This document shows, piece by piece, positions 1 to 12,200 of a DNA stretch of 64,000 nt. The position numbers and the translations under genes are program-made. The notes under the pieces are model-generated. The model saw nothing but the letters and a program-made list of their open reading frames with translations. It was not told the origin of the DNA and did not search any database. How positions within the stretch are numbered: the stretch's first letter is position 1; the number at the start of each line of letters is the position of its first letter. This DNA is from Plasmodium coatneyi (Eukaryota; Apicomplexa; Aconoidasida; Haemosporida; Plasmodiidae), in contig NC_033566.1 in assembly GCF_001680005.1 (NCBI RefSeq), positions 2,046,001-2,110,000 of the forward strand, given 5' to 3'.

Positions 1-524
1 ATCTAGCGAGTGGACACATCCAAAAATGGACACTCTCGACGACGATTGTATAATAGCAACACTTTTTACGAATCCCCCCGCGGGGGGTCGGGTCATCAGG
101 GGAGAACCTTAATGCGAAGCGATAAGCATGCCACTCTTTTGAACGGATCACTTCTACCCTGTCTGTTAATTTTTTTTTTTTTTTTTTGCAAAAAAACCTT
201 TCCAGCAAAGGTGTGAAATTGAAAAAAGATTCGAATTAGGCTGAACGTGTTGCAACACAGGTTGAAGGGCGACCGGGCTGTTTCCGCAAGCCCAACAGTG
301 TATAGACACACATACAAACGTACGCGCAAGTAGATTTACCTCTCTATATGTCAAACACGCAAATACATTGCAACCCTCCACAGGGCAAAAAAAAAGGGCG
401 TTACGAAAAAAAAAAAATAAAAATAATAAATTGAGATCACTCAATGGAAATAGATGCGCAGAAGACGAAGCTGTGCTGATGGTGCGAAGTGTGGATCCTC
501 TAACGGGACGCGACCGCTACATCG
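1..524. other. Intergenic, no gene seen
   Basis: This stretch lies downstream of the minus-strand pseudogene. It contains several poly(T) and poly(A) runs (about 171-187 and 385-430) and no open frame with protein-like composition. The short frames here change frame at the homopolymers and show no exon signals. Confidence 0.5.
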
Positions 525-1290
525 CTACTTAAATATGATGGAGGAAAACCGGTCGGATGGGGACATCCCAGTTGCGGTTTCCCCCCCTTCACTGGGACTA
601 CTCCTCACAGGGTCGGGGGTGAAGTACGAATACCCGCTTTTCATCTGCTTGGTGATAACGGTCAACGAATTTAGCAATTCTTTCTGTTCCTCTTCATTGT
701 ACAAACTAGGTATCTTTCGTATTTCTAAATTTTTGGCTAAAATTTTCAACAAAGAAAATATATCATCGTAGCAGTTGGAGTCTTCCACATATCTGTTCAG
801 GTAATGTATAGCCATGTAATACTCCTGAAAAGTTATGTTCTTAATATCGTAGGCCAGATTGTACAAGCAGTTATTCCCCAATGTGCATAATCGCAGGGTG
901 TAAATATGTGCTATGACGTTTTTCCCTAATGATTCTCTTTAGTAATTTCCATAGAAGAATTCATGGAAATTTCCTTCCCTACGGAGTAGCACCTTTCAGG
1001 ACACTTATATGAATATTAAGGGGACAATTTCTTCCTCCCTCCCGTCCTTTTTTATCGTACGAAACATATAGAAGTAGCCCAAGGTGGTGGATAATTTCTT
1101 CAGGAGGATTATGTAGATATGTGCCTACACAGTCATAATATCATCTGTTCCTGATGCTCCAAATTTAATAACGTGGATCATATATTGTGAAGTCACAGAA
1201 ATGGAAAGCAGAATGGGTTTAGGTTCTTCCTTCCTCTTTTCCTCAGAGTGCATGCAGGTTTTCCTCTTTTTTTTTTTTTAAATTAATAAT
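525..1290 (-). pseudogene. Pseudogene with four in-frame stop codons
   Basis: Reading the minus strand in one frame gives protein-like sequence from about 1290 down to a terminal stop at 525-527. It is interrupted by in-frame stops at 1125-1127 (TAG), 1005-1007 (TAA), 996-998 (TGA) and 939-941 (TAA). No frameshift is needed: every stop is in the frame of the open final segment of about 136 codons (525-936). The pieces look like real protein, for example GNFHEFFYGNY, then a stop, then RESLGKNVIAHIYTLRLC. The upstream piece includes KPILLSISVTSQYMIHVIKF. I do not recognise the family. A multi-exon gene whose introns remove the stops is possible but would need four stops removed within about 200 bp, with atypical splice sites. 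A recently inactivated gene is the simpler reading. Confidence 0.6.
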
Positions 1291-2020
1291 TTCTTAAGGA
1301 GTCCTTTTTTCTTTTTCTCCTTGGTGAATATACCATAAGGGGTTCATTTATATATTACATTCGAACTATGATGCTTAAGCTCCCCCTCCTATTAACATAT
1401 ATTACACTTCTTTACCTGAATGTTCCTATATTTTTATTTTTTCCCCTTCTTTTTTCTGTGTTGTAGAAAAGTGTTTACATGTTCATGTGTAATTAATAAT
1501 AAGTTAAAAAATTTTTTTTTCTCTTTGTTTGGACTTGTTTGGTAAATTTTTTTTATTGAAGATACAAAATATATTCATTAAAACTTTTTTTTTTTTTTTG
1601 TTAAAATTTTTTACCTTCATAAATTTTTTTATTTTCAAAATTTTTTTTTTCATTTTTTAAAGACACAAATATTCTGACAAAAATGTCAGCTACATCCTTT
1701 TTTTCCTTTTTCGCGCATTGTTTGGAATATTTTCCCTGATGTTTTATTTAAACAAACATGTATGAAAGAAAAAATAAAAAAAAAAAAACTCCTTAAAAAT
1801 TATTTAATTAAAAAAAAAAAAAAAAATGTTGCAGACGGGGGTCTACAGAAGAAAGCGCATTGAACGTAACAAACGTTTCGCAGTTCGCAAGGCACGGAAA
1901 AAATAGAAAGTACAGGGGGGAGGGCGAATTCATCAACTTCGAAAGGGCCATAGAACTGTGTGCTAGGCTCCCCCTGTATAACGTAACATTCCACGTAAAT
2001 GTTTTTTCCACAAGGTGGAT
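1291..2020. other. AT-rich intergenic DNA with a KIR-region element copy
   Basis: This is very AT-rich, with many T runs, and has no supported gene. At about 1461-1520 it carries a solo copy of the element that forms an inverted pair at 24769-24902; the shared core includes TTCATGTGTAATTAAT. The right part (1800-2020) is 3' of the LamG/zinc-ribbon gene. Confidence 0.5.
1461..1520 (+). repeat. Solo copy of the KIR-intergenic repeat arm
   Basis: The sequence around GTGTTTACATGTTCATG and GTGTAATTAATAATAAG, followed by an A run and a T run, matches both arms of the inverted repeat at 24769-24902. It is in the orientation of the left arm. The match was aligned by eye and continues on both sides of the core with a few differences. 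Confidence 0.6.
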
Positions 2021-2097
2021 TCACTTCCGGATGAAAAACAGCCCGCAGTAAAAGCAGGTGAATCCCTTTGAGAACTTTTCCAGGCACTGCAGGGAAG

Positions 2098-2132
<35 letters not shown>

Positions 2133-5100
2133 ATGTCAATGGGGGGGTGCACACAAGTATGTCCATATGTGCGTCCGCACATGCGCGTGGCGAACCGGTG
2201 GAACTTACCTTCTCTGAGTATGTTGCGTCGCACAACTCGCAGTGATACTTGTAGGTACAGTGAATGAGCAGGTAGTAGCACACGTGCACGTACCGCTGGC
2301 ACACCTTGCACGATCGAGTGAAGAGGTTGAAGGCATGCTTGCAGTGGGGGCAGTGCCCCAAAAAGTTGGCATTCGTGCAGGAGCCGGAAGAATTCAGATA
2401 TACGTCACGGTTCACTTTGCTCATAAGCCGATTCAACTGGTCCTGCTTGCTCTGTTCGGTTGAGCTCTCATTTGGGTTTCCCATCTGGAGAAAGGTCTCC
2501 AAATTGTGATTCGTTCCTTTCCTAGTGAACTCGATGCGCTTCATGTTATCATCAATGATGTAGTAACTCCTTTTTTTCTTTTCATAGTTGGTTAGGTATG
2601 TGTATAAATCGTTTTTCTTGGGTTCCTCTCTGTTTGTACTTTCTACATTTTTGCACACATCTACGGTTGCGAGTTTGCCCATGTTTGTGGGTTCACTCGG
2701 GAGGTCGTCCTCCGGCAGTTGGGTAAGGTCCGCACTGGGCCCTACATCCACATGGGGATGTGCGTCCCCCAAAGGTTCACCAACAATGGGGCCGCTACCC
2801 GCAGAGCTACTCATACCGCATATGGCCTTCCGCTCCTGCTGCTGCTCTTGCTGATGATCCTCCTGTTGTTCCTCCTTTTGTTCCCCCACCTGCCGTATGG
2901 CGGAGAAGTCCGTGTCCCTTTTCAAGAAGCCATTGAACTTCACACTGGAGGAGAAGATGTTAAAGTTGCTGGTGGTGTAGATGTAGTAGCCCCACTCTGG
3001 AGAAAAAAACTCCACGCACTTCTCAAAGTTCATATCGTAATTATTAATCATGGCATACTTATTGCTCTTGTAGCAGGTGGAGTATATTAAAAAGGAGTTC
3101 CTGCAGAGGGAATATACTTTAGCAACAAGCGGGTGGTCCCGTTCCTTCGGGTACATCAGGAAGAGAAAGCTACACATAGATTCTACGCAACTCAGACAAC
3201 CCCTCAGGAAAAGCAACAGGATAAACTTTTTCAAAATCTTTCTCAACAATGTATAGCTGGTTACGATCCGACAAAGGACAGACTGTAGGGCTAAAATGAG
3301 GGACGAATTTTCAATGTACTTGTACTTTTTGTACTCCTTGATTAAAATAAAAATTTTACAGATGATTATATTCCTCACATTGGTCTTTAAAATATTTTTC
3401 AACTCATCCATGGTGATGTATGCGTTGTCCACATTTAGGTAGAAATCGGAATATTGATAGGGGGGTTCTGCAGGAGATCTCACGGAGGATGGTGGGGAGG
3501 AGTTCCGATTCAGCTCCCTCCTTTTCAACACGCAGTAACTGCTGACAAAATTTTTGATGTACTCTCCATTTTTTATGCAAACTTTTAGCCCCTTCTTGAA
3601 CTTCTTTTCCTGAATGCACCTTCGGCTACTTTTCAGCATGGACTTCATCATTGTTATTTTGTATTTTATGTAGGCCACGTTAAGGGGGGTTCTACAGATG
3701 CCTCCCGTTGGGATCAGCTGCTTATCACAAGAGAGGTACTTTTTATTTCTAAATTCCTTAAGCTCTTCGTTGATTCCCTTTTTGTGGAACCTCCTCAGGA
3801 GAAATAATTCATAGGGGGTCAGTGGACATATAAATTGGTAGTAATGTTTTCCTGTTTTTATTGCTTGGTTGATTTTATTTTCACCATGCTTTGGTTCTTC
3901 TTCGCTTAGGAAGTTGGAGATGCTCTTCCTGCTTTCCCCCTCCTCAGCTAACAAGTCGGTCTCGTTCGACGGGACCATTCGGAGCTCATCTGCTTGGGGG
4001 GGGGCATCGTTACCTTGCATGGATAGCTCACCGCTGCGCCTGATGTGCCCGCCACGCCCACTGCTGCTCTTCATAAAAGTGAAGTCACTGATTTCGGACT
4101 TTTTCTCCTCTTGCTCGACGCGCTCTTTGGGGAGTTCCCCCTCCTTTGGATGGAAGTCGTCATTCCTGTTTACCCCTATCTGTGCGGTTAGCTGTTCACT
4201 GCTGCTGGATCTGCTTCCCTCCGCGAAGACGTGACTTCCGTCCTGGTACTGCAAGTTCACAATGGAGTGACTCCTATCCGAGGTGTGCGATTCTCCCCTA
4301 ACCGAATTAGAGTTACTGAGTGCCCCCTCCTTCTGTTCATCCCCGCCAGGCAATTTCTTCTCATACATCCATGTTTCCTGGGGAAAGTTTTCTTCGCTCT
4401 CCTCGTCACTCAGCTTCTCTCCAGCGTAACTGTACTTCTTTATATAGTATTCGTTCAGTAACTGGTTGTCCTTGATGTAGCTACTTAGGTTCTTCTCCAC
4501 AATGGATTGCTCCTTAACTTTTTTCAACTCCTCCTTTATTTCTTCATGTAGTTTGTTTTGCTCTCTGTCCTCTTTCATTTTTACTAATGCAAGATACCTT
4601 TCTTTGATGCACTCCGAATCCACCTGCTCCTTTTCTGTCTTTGCACTCGATTTAAAGCTAGAATATATTTTCTGCTTGTCCTTTTCTTTTAGATGGAACT
4701 TTTGTCCCAGTTTGTCTATCATAATGTCCACAAATTCGCTTTCGAACTTATCCTTTAGTTCATTCAGCAGTAGGTTCACATCTTCTTGGTTGTAATGGCT
4801 ATCCGGTTCTGCATCTTCCTCTGGTTCATCTCCATTTTTTTCCTTCACGATTTTGTTAAGGTACTTTTTCATAGGGCTTTTTACTCCGACTTGGGAACTT
4901 TCCTTCTGATCAACAGAATGGGTGTGTTTTTTTCCTGATGAGGTTTCTCCTTCGAAGGATGGTTTCTTCACTCCTACTGTTTGGTCCTCTTCGCTGTCTT
5001 CCGGTGCATCTAACTGGTTGGCATCTGATTGTTCTTCCTCCCTCTTCTCCCCACCTTCATCAGAGAAGTTAAAATAAAAAGCGGAATCATCTTTTCTCCT

Positions 5101-6332
5101 TGTGTTCAATTGGGCAGACTTATTCGAATCGTACTTGTCTGCCTTCTTGTTTATATCGCGTTTCTTTTTTTTTGCAAAGATGTCATCACCGGTGGGAGAG
5201 TTGCCCTTCGGATTGTTCTTCCTTCCCGGTTTGAAAAAGAAATCGTCTTGCGTTGAATTGTCCTGCTCTTCTTCCGAGTCGAATTTGAAGAAGTCCTCCT
5301 GGGAGGGGTGACGACGGTGAGGGTGCAGCGAGGGCGTGGTAGCACCATTCGCATTGCCAGTATCGTTGCCGTTGTCACTGCGGTCATCACTTCCCCCCTT
5401 CATCTCGTCGCTAAACCTGTGGACTTTCTCCTTCATCTTCTCAATCTCCTTGTTGAACTCGTTCCACCTATTCTTGATGTCGTCCCCTTCATCCAGGCCG
5501 CCTTTCCCCTGGATCCCATTGGACAAGGCGGCATATTCACCCTCGTCATCACTGCTAAGTTTGCCCCACTGGTTATCACTCGATTTGGCCTCACCACTTC
5601 TGTCCTTCCTAGAATGCTTCTTTGCGCTGTTTGGATCTTTCCCTTCTGGTAGGCCACTTAGGTTACCACGATCGGTGTGTTCCGTAAATCCATTTAGCGC
5701 CTCCTCTGACTCTGCCCCCCCATTTGGGTGTTCATCATTGGCACCATCGAGCCAGGCACAATCCAAAAGACTTTTACATTCCTTAACCACCAGGTCGGCA
5801 GATCTACTTAACGCAAACAGCCTTATTTCGGTGATGAGGAAGGATACAAATTCGCTATTCCCTTTGTGGCTTCTACTAGACTTGGATGATCTCCCATTTT
5901 TGCTCTTCGTTTCTTTTGCGAACGCGTTGTCCTCTCCCTCCATGTCTTCATTCCCATCGGAATCTCCAAACTCAGTGTACGGTTTGGCCCCGAGGTAAAG
6001 AGGCAACGACGTTGAGCTGTCCGTAAAAAAGTTGGTAGGATAAAGAACACTACTGTAAAAAATGGCGTACGTATTTTTGCACTTTTGTAAAAAGTAACTA
6101 TCTTCTCCAGTTAGAATAACGTAAATTAGATCGATGGTAAGATTAAAGATAATAGACACGTGGCTCCAGTAGTAGTCATTGATTTTTTTTGTTTTTAAAT
6201 GTCCCAGTGGAAAGGAATCAAATCGGAACTTCTCATTCTTGAAGTCGATAAGGAAATAGCATTCGTCGTTGTCTATCACTAGATGTATACTCCATTGGTA
6301 CTTTTCGTCCTTCCCTTTTTGTATTAAACAAA

Positions 6333-6369
<37 letters not shown>

Positions 6370-7086
6370 CCTCTTCCATAAAAAGTTTGTCTTCTTTTAT
6401 TCCAATCCACATTTGGAATGTAAATCCTTCATTGTTTTCGTTTCCTAATTTTTTAGAAATTTCTTTTTTTATCCTTATGGCCCTCTCATTGGTGCAGTAG
6501 TTTCCTCCCAGGAGCTCTAGACAGTTGTCCGACTCCACCTTGAGGTAGTACTTGGATTTTCCACTCAGCTTCAGGCAGTAGTTTGCCTTGGCCTTTTCTC
6601 CCCTCTTGTTTTCCAGGTCGACTACCTCCTTGTTTTTTAGCTTGAACATCCAAGGGGAGTCTACAGTTGGGGGGGTGGGAGAAAAACGACGGTGGGAAGG
6701 GGCAAATGAATCAACTAACACAAAAGACGTACAGAATCATACGCACTCTATGGACTTCTCATCAAGGCTTTACCTGCATCCTGTTCCCGATAGTTGCGGA
6801 TAGACGCTGACCTGTGGCACCCGGAGGAATCCTCCAAAGTGGCGTGTTTCCCCTCTGTGCAGCGGTAATAAGCAACCAACCCCAAGGGATTTTTACAAAA
6901 CTGCGTCCTTACATGGCTGCTGAACTCTACATCCAATTCGTCCCTTTCAATCGTGTGCTCTTGATTCACGTGGTCACCATCCATGTGGTCATTCTGGTTG
7001 TCCTTCTGCTCATTGCTGGTGGACGCTGCCGATTTTTTGAAGTACCCTTGGAAGGAAAATTTTTTTTTTTTTTTTCCCCCCTCCAT
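2021..7086 (-). CDS. Large LamG-like and zinc-ribbon protein, conserved Plasmodium type
   Basis: Exons are 7086-6774, 6660-2209 and 2086-2021, with a GTAAAG donor, a GTAAGT donor and CAG/TAG acceptors. Exon 1 starts at an ATG and contains GLVAYYRCTEGKHATLEDSS, a close match to the start of a LamG/concanavalin-A-like jellyroll. It continues into FTFQMWIGI and WSHVSIIF, typical LamG strands. The middle is about 800 residues of charged, low-complexity and coiled-coil sequence. A helical region follows, then a cysteine-rich end with CPHCKHAF, CKVCQRY, CELC and, after the last intron, CFYC, which suggests paired zinc ribbons. The length is about 1,600 residues. The frame shifts by one nucleotide across a 33-T tract (6337-6369) inside the LamG loop. 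I see no intron with good signals there, so a homopolymer length error or polymorphism is likely. The function is unknown; a carbohydrate or protein-binding role is inference from the fold. Confidence 0.75.
2087..2208 (-). other. Last intron of the LamG/zinc-ribbon gene
   Basis: The intron has donor GTAAGT after the codon for Lys in the segment CDATYSEK and acceptor CTGCAG before TGCCTGG. It is phase 0 and carries a pyrimidine-rich run that is a poly(A) tract of about 30 on the plus strand (2098-2129). Splicing adds CLEKFSKGFTCFYCGLFFIR and so completes a second CxxC pair in the zinc-binding tail. Confidence 0.75.
6337..6369. repeat. 33-T homopolymer that breaks a reading frame
   Basis: There are 33 consecutive T on the plus strand (poly-Lys on the minus strand). 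The upstream frame reads LFMEEE into poly-Lys, and the downstream frame reads YQWSIHLVIDNDECYF. From the exon start (6660) to its donor (2209) the length is one nucleotide out of phase. Confidence 0.85.
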
Positions 7087-7664
7087 TTTTGCACCGTTGA
7101 ATAGGTGGCTAGCTCGCCGTTTATCTCTGTACTAACAGTGTACCTGTGCGTTGTTGTGTTTGGCTCTGAACGTTCTTCCACCGTTATGAGTGATATATCC
7201 TCGTCAGGGAAGCTATTGGTTGGTGGTCCCCCTCCTTACAATGCGAACGCCTAAAACACAATGAAGCGACCGTTTCGGGGAAAATTGTTTTACTTGCGGG
7301 TGCTCAAAATTGTGAAGACCATAACATCTTCAGCATGTCGGTGGTATTTCCTCTCTCTTTTTTTTTTTCCCTGGCCCCTGTCAAACTTGTTTATCACGTT
7401 GTTTTATGTGACTGCCTTTTTCGTTCTTGCTACGTGGGCAGACACATCTGGGCATCGCCAATCAATAGCGGAGATGTTTCCTTGCTCGGAAAAGGGAGAA
7501 CATCCCACGGGAAGGGGTAGAAGCATTGAATTATTTATATTTTTTACCACGTCTGTATTCGCAAGCGATTCGTTGCTGCTCCGTCGTCGACCCCTTTGAT
7601 AAAAATTTCCCGGACACGCTCCTTCCAGTTGTACTCTTCAAGGGGGGAAAAACAAAAGGGAAAA

Positions 7665-7745
7665 CGGTAAAGCGGCAAACGATAAGGCGGAAAATGGTAA
7701 AGCGGAAAATGAAAAAACGGAAAATGGTAAAACAGGAAAATAGGC
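7665..7745 (+). repeat. Short purine-rich tandem repeat
   Basis: Degenerate units of about 15-18 bp built from GGTAAAGCGG, GGAAAATGGT and similar. Boundaries are approximate. Confidence 0.6.
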
Positions 7746-9044
7746 GAACGCTTAGCGACATGCATAATAACCACGTTCGGGAAAATCACAAAAAAAAAAA
7801 AAGAAAACATGTACATATGTTTTACGCGAAAAAAAAAAAAAAAAAAAAAGGCAAAATGAAGAGGGGTGATTGGTGGCAATCGGTGGCGCCTAAAAATTAT
7901 GGGCACAGAACTATGCAGGAAATTTACAAATGAAAGCACTTGAACCAATTGAAAATAATTTCCTTCCTCGAAAAAACATGAACCGATTTAGGGATCCGCC
8001 ACCCGCATTATTACGTTCATATGTAATATATATACATATATATATAATACGCATGTACATATTGCACTGCGGTTTCGCGTCCTCGGCGTATATGAAAGCA
8101 CGTACAAGTCGAGTAAAAATGTTAAGGGCAAAAAGGGTGGAGGCTTTCAAAAGGTTAAAAAATTCCTAAGCGGAGGAACCCTTAGAGGGAGAAAAACCAC
8201 CGACGTTATTGCAAACGTAACCTTGCCATTCGCGCACAACTTAAATGTGGAGAAAAAAGAAAAAAAACGCGACTGCCTTGGGGAAGTACGGCAAGAGAAC
8301 GCACGTGTAGATATGTATACATGTACATTTGAATACCCACTCGTGCGAGGCGAACTTGGCAGGCCCACGGAGAAGAGAGCAGGATGACCTTTTAAAAGTT
8401 ATAAGTTTTGTCCTCCAGGCGCGCTTCGCATGCTGCCATCGCTTCAACCCAGCTTTGTAAATTTGCACAAAACACCAGCAAATGGGTAGACCTACAAACA
8501 ACTGCACGGATGCAGACACAAAATAACGCCCCTCTCGTTACGAATCCGGAGAGGCGATTCCCCGCCGCGGTGGACCTAAGGCATTTTTATATTAAGTTAT
8601 ACTGACGAAAGGTGCGCATTTTCAGGAGTCTCGCAAAAGTTTAACCATTTACCACTGCAGGTTAGTACGAACAAATTTGTGTAGACGTTGTCATCTGTGC
8701 ACTGCGCTGATACGTGCATTTCCCAAAAATAACGAACCAGGGTAACAACATGTACGCGTTTGGTGGAGGTGAAACGATTGTAGAAAAGAAGATATTCAAT
8801 AGGGTAGACCCTCCCACCCCACATACACACACACAACAATAGCACTGCTACATTAGTTATGTTGCATCTTCCTCGCAGCTTTTACGAAAAGGCTCCAACT
8901 GGCGGAAATGCTTACGTTAAAAGGATGAACTTTGGTGTAGAGCGCACGCCAGCATTGCGCAGAATGAAATTAATTTTGAAAAAATTGCACACACGTGTGG
9001 GCGAATGTGCATAGGTAAAACATTCCAGCTAGCTGTTACTTTGC

Positions 9045-9155
9045 CGCGTTTTTTTTTTTTTTTAGAAAGTGGCTATTTGTATGGCTAGGTCAGGTTTTTT
9101 TTTTTTTTTTTTCAAAAAATAGCTATTTGCATGAACGAGTCAAATTTTTTTTCTA
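9045..9155 (+). repeat. Imperfect tandem duplication with poly(T)
   Basis: Two units each have the form poly(T), about AGAAAGTGGCTATTTG or CAAAAAATAGCTATTTG, then TATGGCTAGGTCAGG or CATGAACGAGTCAAA, then poly(T) again. The unit is about 50 bp. It lies 3' of the secreted-protein gene. Confidence 0.5.
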
Positions 9156-9218
9156 TCTTTTTCATCTCTTTTAAGAAGGACTATTTGGAATAAGTCTAAC
9201 AAATGGCCGGGCACACCG

Positions 9219-12200
9219 CTACCTATGCCCCAGCAACTGCAGCTGTGTGAAAATGTTGCACATGTCCTGGTAGGAATCGGCGGAGGAGTTGTCGAGCACA
9301 CCCTTGGCCTCGTCAGCCGAAATGGAATACGTGACAGTTTTAACGTTCTTGTTCACGTAGAACAAGTGCAGTTTTCGAGAGGTAGGGCTGTTCTTCACGA
9401 CGTTGTATCTGCATATGCCTATTAAGTACCACGCCGTTTTATAAATCTGTGTGTGCAGGAGGAGATAATCTTGGAGCGCGGCCTTGGCATAGTGCACCAT
9501 GAGTTCCTCATCAACCGTGTAATTGTGAAATGAAGTGAAGAAAATTTGGTCCGTTTTTTTTTTATTGTATGTGTACATATTTTCCACATTCTGAATGGAC
9601 TCATTATACATACGATTGTTTGAAAAGTCCTGCCCCTTTTCAAAGGATAGGACGTAAATCCTCGAAAAAATTTTCTCGACATCATTTTCGTTTTTGACAT
9701 ATGGACTTGTAGCCGCTCTCACGGTGTCCATTCCTTCCGTGTCGGTTAACAATAAAATGCTGTACTCGCTGTGCATGTAGTGTCTCTCCTTCGCCTTTAT
9801 ATATTCAGCAAAGGAGATGACTTTATTCAAAGCTGCCACGACGTGTTGAACGTCGGAAGATTTCTGGACAATATCAATTTTGACCTTATCAGCATCGACA
9901 TATGTGTACATACTGATGAGTACATTTTGGTTGGTGTAATTAACGAGGTAATATTTATTGTATGGAAGGGGGAGGATTTTTTTTTTAAAAAATTCAACAA
10001 TTTCTTTTTCTCCACTTCGCATGCGTGAATTTAAAAAAAACGCATCATCAATTAGGATAATGGTGATAACACTAATTAGGTGATGATCGAAAATGAACTG
10101 CGATACTGATTCATAGTTCACAGGAAATGTCTGTCTGTACGTTTTCTGGAAGGTGAATTTGTCTCCATACTGTGATGAATCGGTCTTTGCATGGAAGCCT
10201 TCACTGTTATGATGATTAATCAGGAAGGGTTCATACACTCGGTAGCAATTCACTGCTCTGAAGAGAAGAAATAAATGGGACTCATACAATTGATATTTTC
10301 GCAATGCTATGATAAGGTTATTTACGCAAGGGGTTTTGGCGTTATGAGTTACTATATGGTCCATGTCTACGTGTAGATCTCTCTGTACACGTTTCGCATG
10401 CTTCTTCGTTTCCACACTCATTTGTAAGGTGAATTGTTTCTCTCCTTCTGGAATAACAAGTGGGAATAACACAGTGAAGTGCTTGTTCGTCGATCTGTAT
10501 GAGTTAATTTTGTACAATATAGTTTGGTGCTCTTTCGAGCATTCGTGGTACACTAAATCGTAGCAGGAAGTGTGGACATACGCGTCACACGTGTCAGTTA
10601 GGTGCGCTTTCTCCTTTGTGTCCATTACAATATGGGGAGATGCCACCAAAGGGGTGGAGCCATCCTGGAGGGACAATTTAATTTCTACTTCCTTCTCATC
10701 GAACAGGAATACATTCAGGTAGAAGAGGTAAGTGTTGTTGGCGAGCTTCTCTGCAAAGTAAAGGTCTCCTAGGAACATCTTTTTATTTTCTATCGGGTAT
10801 GTAAACAGGGCCTGTGCTTCCCTTATGTATTCGTTCTCACTATTTAGGCAGCTAATCGTGATCTTCCAGTAGTCCCTACTGTTGTACTTTGTAACGTTGA
10901 GGGCGAACTTTACTAAGTCATTGTTTTTGATGGATTTCATTTGGACATGCAATCGGTGCTGATCATCTTGGACTGGCTTGAAGGCCGAATTGGGTAACAT
11001 CAGCTTCAAGTTGTGGTGGTCCAGTCGATGTTCGCTCCTGCTTGTTACTGACGCGAAACTGTGAATGGTCTTGAGCTCCACCGTGCAGTTGTTGAAGAGG
11101 TGTGTCTCCGGAAAGCGCAGCTTCAGTTCAACTAGGAGGGGATTCTCCATCAGGCCGTGCTGGTTGGTTGGCTGCGCAGGATGGTGGCAAGTGGTAGGAT
11201 AAGCAGCGTGTCCAGCAGTGTGCTAAGTGGCCGAATAAGCCGTTGCCTACGTGGCGACCCGCCCCTTCTGCGTTACCTCCACTATGAGAGGCGTCAACTT
11301 AGGCGTGGGCACCACCGCTAGGTGGGACTTCATCCACATGATGTTGTCCGCATGAACGTTCACAAAATTGCTGATGAACTTCTTAGAGCACAGATCGTTG
11401 GAGGCCTTCTCCAGGATTTCTTTATGTTCCTGTCTGATGACGAAATTGGAGTTATCTACGGTGAGGAGGTTTATGGTCCAGTTTTTGTCGCTTTCCAGGT
11501 TGATGAGGGGGTGGTTGATATTTTCTAGCAGAACTTCGACTTGGTCCTTCACATCCTTCGGGGGGGTAGATCGAAGGTGCGCAATAGGTTAGACGGTTAA
11601 TCGGTTAATAGGATAGGCAACTAGGCAATTAAGGCGCTGCGTTTGTCCCACCTCGCTCGCGCTGGACTTCAAGACAAACTCGTAGTTCCGGAAGGTGTAC
11701 GTGCACTGCTCGAAGGGGTCGGCCTTTACGTTGCGGCATGGGTCCTCCTTGTTTGCACTGAAGCAGGAGTTGGCGTAGCAGAGGTCTGCGGGCATCTTCA
11801 GGTGGATCACCACTTGGTCTTAGGGGGAACCAGAAGGGAGTAGAAGAAGAAGAAACAAATGAATGAGTACATGCGTAGGTATATGATACGCGTGTACACA
11901 GTTGCGATGGTTTGCACTCCTAAAGGTTCGGAAGGAACCTTGCCCTCAAGTTCCTACCCAGCTTCAACGCAGGCGCAATTTGGCCTAAGCTCATTTGAAC
12001 CGTGTACTTCACCCCCTCGGCCCCATAAAACGTTTTGGTGGAAAATATTTTAACGTCGAAACTTCTTCTCAAGTCGGGAACTAAGTTGAGCAGCTTCGAG
12101 AGTGTGTAAATGCAATTGTATTTGAATATTGCGTGTTTAAGTTGGTTAAGGAAGACATGGAGACAGGCCGATCACGTCGGAAAGGTCGACACCCATGAGG

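Larger units (their letters stand above)
7087..9218. other. Intergenic 2.1 kb with simple repeats
   Basis: This is the 5' side of the LamG gene and the 3' side of the secreted-protein gene. It contains a short purine-rich tandem repeat (about 7665-7745; variants of AATGGTAAAGCGGAA), a TATA-rich stretch near 8025-8050 and an imperfect tandem duplication near 9045-9155. The Lys-rich plus-strand open frame over 7526-7933 is a by-product of the purine repeat. No gene is supported. Confidence 0.5.

Noticed and set aside
7526..7933. Lys/Arg-rich plus-strand open frame
   Set aside because: It follows a purine-rich simple repeat and A runs. Composition and lack of splice signals argue against coding.
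9078..9092. Short sequence ATGGCTAGGTCAG shared with about 55773
   Set aside because: A match of about 13-14 bases is expected several times by chance in a 64-kb window; flanks do not extend it.
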